Assembly: GCA_008360955.1 (NCBI GenBank)
Contig: LUCM01000819.1
Location: 73,266-137,265, forward strand
Reading direction: 5' to 3'
Source: Fasciolopsis buskii
Lineage: Eukaryota; Platyhelminthes; Trematoda; Plagiorchiida; Fasciolidae
Length of the DNA stretch: 64,000 nt
In this document: positions 59,261 through 64,000 of the stretch, one piece after another
How positions within the stretch are numbered: position 1 is the stretch's first letter
Layout of the letters: each line of letters begins with the position of its first letter
Position numbers and translations under genes: made by a program
The notes under the pieces: model-generated
Database searches by the model: none
What the model saw: only the letters and a program-made list of their open reading frames with translations
What the model was told of the DNA's origin: nothing

Positions 59261-62062
59261 TTGTACGGTTAAGTCAACGTTACTCTGCTCACAAATGTGA
59301 GGTTAACTTAGAAACGCTCAGCCCATCTTGCCTCACAAAAGTGCATAAATGCCCGTGTATGAGTTTAGCTTTCGGGATTTACTCGGGCAAGATTAGATCG
59401 ATCTAGACGGGTGGCAGTTCCCAGTTACTTTTGAAGTAACTAATTTGGAAGTAGAAGTTGAGAAATATGAGACAAAATATAAACAAATTAGCTGTGTCGT
59501 AGCTAACAATCTCTCTTACTACTAACACAACAAACATTGGAGTGTGGAGATTAGGTATATTTTATGAAACAGCTAGCTTCGCAGTCGAAGATTTTTCGGA
59601 GGCTGCAAAAGCAAAGTACAACTGCGTCCACTTTGCTTTCTATTGGCAGTTGCTGGGCTAGAGCAGACACCAGTCAAACATGTGGTATTAAAAATGAGAA
59701 CCAAAATGTCATATCTTTTTCTGTATTTGAATTGCCACTCAGTAAGCATCCGATGAGTTTATGAAACTTCACATGCATAAATGAAGAGTATTTGAGAATG
59801 TAAACGGCCGTTTCGTGTTGTTGTCGTCACCTGACTAACTTGACAAAATCGGAATCATTTTTAGCTGAACTCTTTTTGCAGCCCTGTCATGTCCAGTCAG
59901 ATTGCAGCCTCCAGCAGTCGTACATTTAGCGAGGATAATTGTGTTCGCTATAGCCCAGTGTGAGTAGGTCAAATTAGAATTTGAGGCTGCTGACCGATGG
60001 TGAGAGTCGAGTAAAGAATAGTCTCAGTCAACCATCAGATGACCAGCAACCGTGCAATCACAGGAAAGTCAGTTGTTCGGAGTACTGGAAAGGAATAACA
60101 TGCCACGTCAACCTAACCTAAGCATCACAAAGTGGAGCCGAAAGGTTTAATTGATTCACTGAAGGTAAAGGAAGGAAACAAATTTGAATACCATGTGTGA
60201 TTTTTTTCAAAGTCATACATAAGGTAGATAGACTGAAAGAATGCCAAGAACATGGGTAAATGTCTGCAAACGGAATCTTGGAGAAAATACGGACTGTCGT
60301 CAACGCGTTAACATTGAAAGATATGGAGGTGAATGTCACGGGTTCGAATTTCTTTACCGCCCGCTACTGCTTCACTGGACAAGTCACAACTGATCACTAC
60401 CATCTTCCCGCAGATAATGTATGTCGTCTTAGTAGCTTCTATTTTCAACTGGTTTCGGTGCAGACTGCTTCTTACTGAAAGCTTGTTGATTTAGGGGTTT
60501 TGGTTAGAATGCAGCTACTGGAATTTCCTTGATTTTGACAAATTTTGATAATTAGTTTGATTTGTCCAGTCAACCCGTGGTGACAGCAAAGCCCAATAAG
60601 GATGTTTTTTCAGCATGTCCAGCGCCTTAACTGTGACCGAAGACAGCCAGTCTTTCTAACGCGTAGACTGCGATCCAGGTGACTTGGACAGCACTGACCT
60701 TATTGTGTGCGGTGAATTCGAATTACGTATAAATTCATATCACCCTCTGTTTCCATTCGTTTTGCACAATCAAATCTTGCCACTGTTAGATCGCATATCA
60801 ACTTACGAAGCGAATTAAACAATGGATATAGAGTTTACAGGTTTCCTAATCAAGCGGTCTGATCCACAGAGAAAACAAATAAATGAAACAGATGATTACG
60901 TGGATGTGGTCAGCGAAAATTCTGGACTGTGATATGGTGGCGAAATAATTTGGCGGCAGAAAACAAGAAATCAAGCAAAATAAAAGTAACATTGAAGTTA
61001 AAATCAGTGTTGACGCTGGAAAATCGTTTAGGCAAATCACGTAGGGTGGTTTTGCGCGGTGAAGGGATTTCTTTAGCCTCACACCGAAAGTAGACACTTA
61101 CCTGCTCGCTTATAAGTCGTTTTGTAATTAAAACGTGTTGGGTTTTGGCATTTCCGTTGAGGAAAACGCTGATGCTAGATTAGCATTTTTGTCTTTGAAA
61201 CGATTGGCGCAAAACATCAGAACTAACATGCACCAAATAGCATTGCCAACTCAGACGAAAGCTGCTTCCCACTTCATCGCTTAACAACAGACGTTGAATG
61301 AAAACTCAGAAGTTTATGTGTAAAATAGCAATTTTCGAAACAGCCAAGCAGAGCACTTTCTAATAACAGGCTGTCACGATCACCAGTGAAGACAATTTGA
61401 ACGATTTGTGAAGTCTAGTGGCAGAAACTCAATGAGAATCTGTTCACAATAGAAATTCTCGGTGAAACTAAATAATGTAACCCAACGAATGGGATTCCTG
61501 GTGGACCAAAAGAAATATAAATGTTCCATTTCATGCCAGCTAAAACTGATGTCCTTTTTGTTGTTCCTACTTTATCCTGACTTTCACCATTCTTGGAATC
61601 TTACGTCTGTTCGGCGCACATCCATACTGCGGCGCTATTAGTATTCTGGAGGATTTGATCTTGACAATAACCTATGACCATCAAAATTCTTGACTAGTTT
61701 AATCGGAAAATCAAGCAGAGAACAATCTTTTAGCTACTTTGGTCCTGTCGCTTCTGTGGCATAACAAGCTCTTCATGAAGTTATATATATATATGATTAA
61801 AATGCTTCAGACGTTGAACTCTGAAAGTAAGTCGTTTCATAGCAAAAAATGAAGTCTATACACCGTGAGTAATTATCAGTATAGAATTGTCAGATGCAGG
61901 TTGCCTAGTTGCGTTAGTTGCTTAGTCATAATATGCAAATCAGTCAGAAATGCACCCTGATGAAAGCCTAATGGAAACTCTACAGGATGGGTTATCCATG
62001 AAATTACGTTCGATATCTCCCTTTCGTTTCATTTCAAAGCGTTTAGAAACAGCTACATTCTA
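59261..62062. other. Unassigned 2.8-kb region
   Basis: Small open stretches (59564-59764, 60260-60478 and 60846-61097) without domains. A B-box-like gggttcgaatt occurs near 60338. (TA)n at 61781-61795. Confidence 0.3.
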
Positions 62063-62224
62063 CTATGGTTCTTTCTGATCACTTGGCGGACGGTTGCCAC
62101 GACTCGGCGAGGAATCAGTTTGGCCCCACCAAGCCTGCCGGTGGATCTGTTCGTCAAAATACACCACTTCTCGGCTTCCGGTGGGACGTTGGCCAACGGC
62201 AAACATTGTATTAATCCGGACCAT
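62063..62224 (-). CDS. Hypothetical 53-residue reading frame
   Basis: ATG at 62224 and TAG at 62063-62065. The product begins MVRINTMFAVGQRPTGSREV, continues VYFDEQIHRQAWWGQT and ends PPSDQKEP. It is polar, glutamine- and proline-rich and more GC-rich than its surroundings, which is why I list it. An in-frame TAA lies two codons upstream of the ATG. It could be a small protein, an exon tail or chance. Confidence 0.25.
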   Translation of the reverse strand: MVRINTMFAVGQRPTGSREVVYFDEQIHRQAWWGQTDSSPSRGNRPPSDQKEP

Positions 62225-62508
62225 ACGATTTTATGCACACCAATATTTCGCGTTTGTCTCAGTTCGCAATCCGTTCTGAGGTAAGCTGGGTAATATACAC
62301 GTCCTATGGAAGTTTTGATATATCCCTTTCATACCCCACTGGTTTACATTGTCATGAAGTGATTAAATTCTTCTAACCATTATAAGGTCTACCACAATAT
62401 GGATTCGATTATAGCGAGGTTTACAGGGAATGTAGAATGGACGTCGTTCTTTATACTTTGTGATCTTTGTCTCTTAGTGAGCGTTAAACTTTACTATGTC
62501 ATTTCCAG

Positions 62509-62744
62509 CATTTTTTCGGAATGATGTCCAAAACTGGGTAAGAGCATGCATCTGTTTCACCGGGCTTGTCAAAAGTAAATTTGGTCACAGATTGCAGAGT
62601 GATGCATCGATAATCAGTGTACTTGACAGTTCGTGCGCACAAATGTCGTCATATAAGTCGAATCAGACTTTCGGCCTATGCAAACAAGATCTCAAAACTC
62701 GGTTGAATCATATTTCAGAATGGTTTGAACATAATTTGCAGTAA
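62509..62744 (+). CDS. Candidate terminal exon, unknown protein
   Basis: Acceptor aaactttactatgtcatttccag directly precedes 62509; the frame runs 78 codons to TAA. Text includes FRNDVQNWVRACICFTGLVK, SFGLCKQDLK-type polar sequence (NQTFGLCKQDLKTRLNHISE) and the end WFEHNLQ. No domain recognised and no upstream exon identified. Confidence 0.3.
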
Positions 62745-64000
62745 TTTCAAAATAGTTCCGGAATAATGTGGGAAAAGACGTAGTGAATAATAAATCCCTT
62801 TTCTCTCATAAACAATAATTTAGCAGTTTATATTATTTCCAGAACGATGCCAGAATAAATTTCTAGCTGCGCCCAACAAGAATTGACTGTCACTGAAGGG
62901 ATAGAAACCCAAGAAGTTATTATCCAAAAGCCACGATGTGGGTTGCACCCATAAACAATAATTTTAAAGGATTACGATTTTTAGGCCGATGAAATTTGTA
63001 TGCGGAAGTTTCAAACAGGCACTGGCCATTGTGGGTTCAAGTTTCACTGATGAGTTAGGCAATCTTCAAATGTCCCGATAAATGTCAGTGATTGAATGCA
63101 TCCTGCGAAATTTGAAACAGTGATCCACCCAACCTTGAAACTAAAAACGAGGTGATTGAACCAAAAGGTAAAGTTTCAGTTATAAAGTATGGTGAGTAAC
63201 TACACGATTTCTTGTTAAAATGATATGGTATGCAGGGTGTTCCAAATCGATTTTTACTTTACTAGCATATGGTGACTTCCTTTCTCCCTATGGTTATTTG
63301 TGAAATAATGAAGGACAAGAATCGACCAAAAAATTAACCATGCGGTGCCAAGTCCGGAAGAATGAAGGAATGGCTTGATCAACTTCATTATTCCCACTGT
63401 GTTTGAACTTACCAGTAGTGCATTGTAATGGATGACGGCAATCTGAAAATCAATGCAGTACTTTGTCTGATCCAGCAGTAATGTAACGAATCAAGTGTGG
63501 GTGGAGGTGGGTGGATGATCTGTTGTGTATTTCCTTACTCGTTTGATTTGGAAATTGACAGTAGAATTTCCCATCTGACAAGCACTCGCATTCCATTTAG
63601 TATATCGTTTCAGACTAGAACATCACAACTTTAGAACTTCAAGAACATGCAAAATCTGGAGAAAACCAGTAGCATTAGACATGCGGGCCCCATGAGAATG
63701 AGAAGCATTAGGGTAGTTCCATGTGCTTCCTCTGCACCCAGCACAATATGACAGTTTCTTCATCTGAACGGAATCTTGAAAATCTCAAACACAAGGAAGC
63801 AAATGCACTTTTCGTACAACAAAAGGGGCAGTTCTTCGTTACTGCAAATTTTTCAGCTCCAAGATGTACGATGCTTCGAAAACTTCCGAACGTATGATGT
63901 CGTTGGAGTACCGTGATTGCTGCCATGTATATTCTTACACTTTCATCACTCCTCTTGTCATACGAATTGCTTAAACCGGTAGCAACTCCGCTCGTAAGCG
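62745..64000. other. Unassigned end of window
   Basis: One 72-codon minus-strand frame with its own ATG (63926-63708) contains KNCPFCCTKSAFASLC. It is possibly a small cysteine-containing protein, but the evidence is too thin to call. Nothing else seen. Confidence 0.3.

Noticed and set aside
63035..63085. ctgatgag motif considered as a hammerhead ribozyme core
   Set aside because: No stem II followed by GAAA and no matching stems I and III could be drawn.
1..64000. CRISPR arrays, rRNA genes, bacterial operons or phage genes
   Set aside because: No regularly spaced repeats, no rRNA-like sequence and no clustered co-directional intact genes were seen; all evidence points to a eukaryotic repeat-rich locus.

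Overview
The window is a stretch of animal nuclear genome, almost certainly from a parasitic flatworm (trematode or cestode; I cannot decide which). The grounds are: genes are split by introns with standard GT/AG signals, protein-coding density is very low, and the interspersed elements (an RTE-type LINE, a CR1-like LINE and a K02A2.6-like Ty3/gypsy LTR retrotransposon) have coding sequences of the type that fills flatworm genomes. Nothing looks bacterial: there are no operons, no rRNA or CRISPR, and almost every uninterrupted reading frame over 60 codons is a shadow or an element fragment.

Layout. 0.2-4.7 kb: CR1-like LINE remains, an inverted endonuclease fragment followed by a near-complete direct copy. 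5.06-6.08 kb: an inverted-repeat-bounded unit holding a gypsy scrap. 6.1-10.3 kb: a decayed DNA transposon on the minus strand with an EnSpm/CACTA-like transposase and a DUF4806-like second reading frame. 10.7-14.2 kb: a gypsy element (minus). 15.0-17.2 kb: a second, truncated copy of the same DNA transposon in the opposite orientation, so the two form a ~2.1-kb inverted duplication head to head around the gypsy copy. 19.5-27.8 kb: the one convincing host gene, a six-exon ankyrin/SOCS-box (ASB-like) gene on the minus strand, with a possible unidentified plus-strand gene in its first intron. 29.9-32.8 kb: RTE LINE copy. 33-39 kb: mostly unassigned, with two candidate exons. 39.7-43.5 kb: second gypsy copy (minus) with a 662-base assembly gap. 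45.3-47.0 and 50.6-51.7 kb: two more decayed CR1-like LINE copies. 52.5 kb: a long hairpin. 53.1-53.5 kb: an isolated, strongly diverged histone H2B copy. 56.2-58.8 kb: second RTE copy, followed by a tRNA-promoter-like (SINE-type) sequence. 59-64 kb: unassigned, with a few small candidate exons.

Working together: the host gene would encode a cytoplasmic substrate adaptor of a Cullin-RING ubiquitin ligase. The rest is a graveyard of transposons, several of them nested, duplicated and inverted. All element reading frames are broken. Repeated copies differ from each other by many single-base insertions and deletions, which may be old decay or may partly be uncorrected long-read error, so individual frameshifts in repeats should not be over-read. 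The ASB gene keeps its frame through all six exons.
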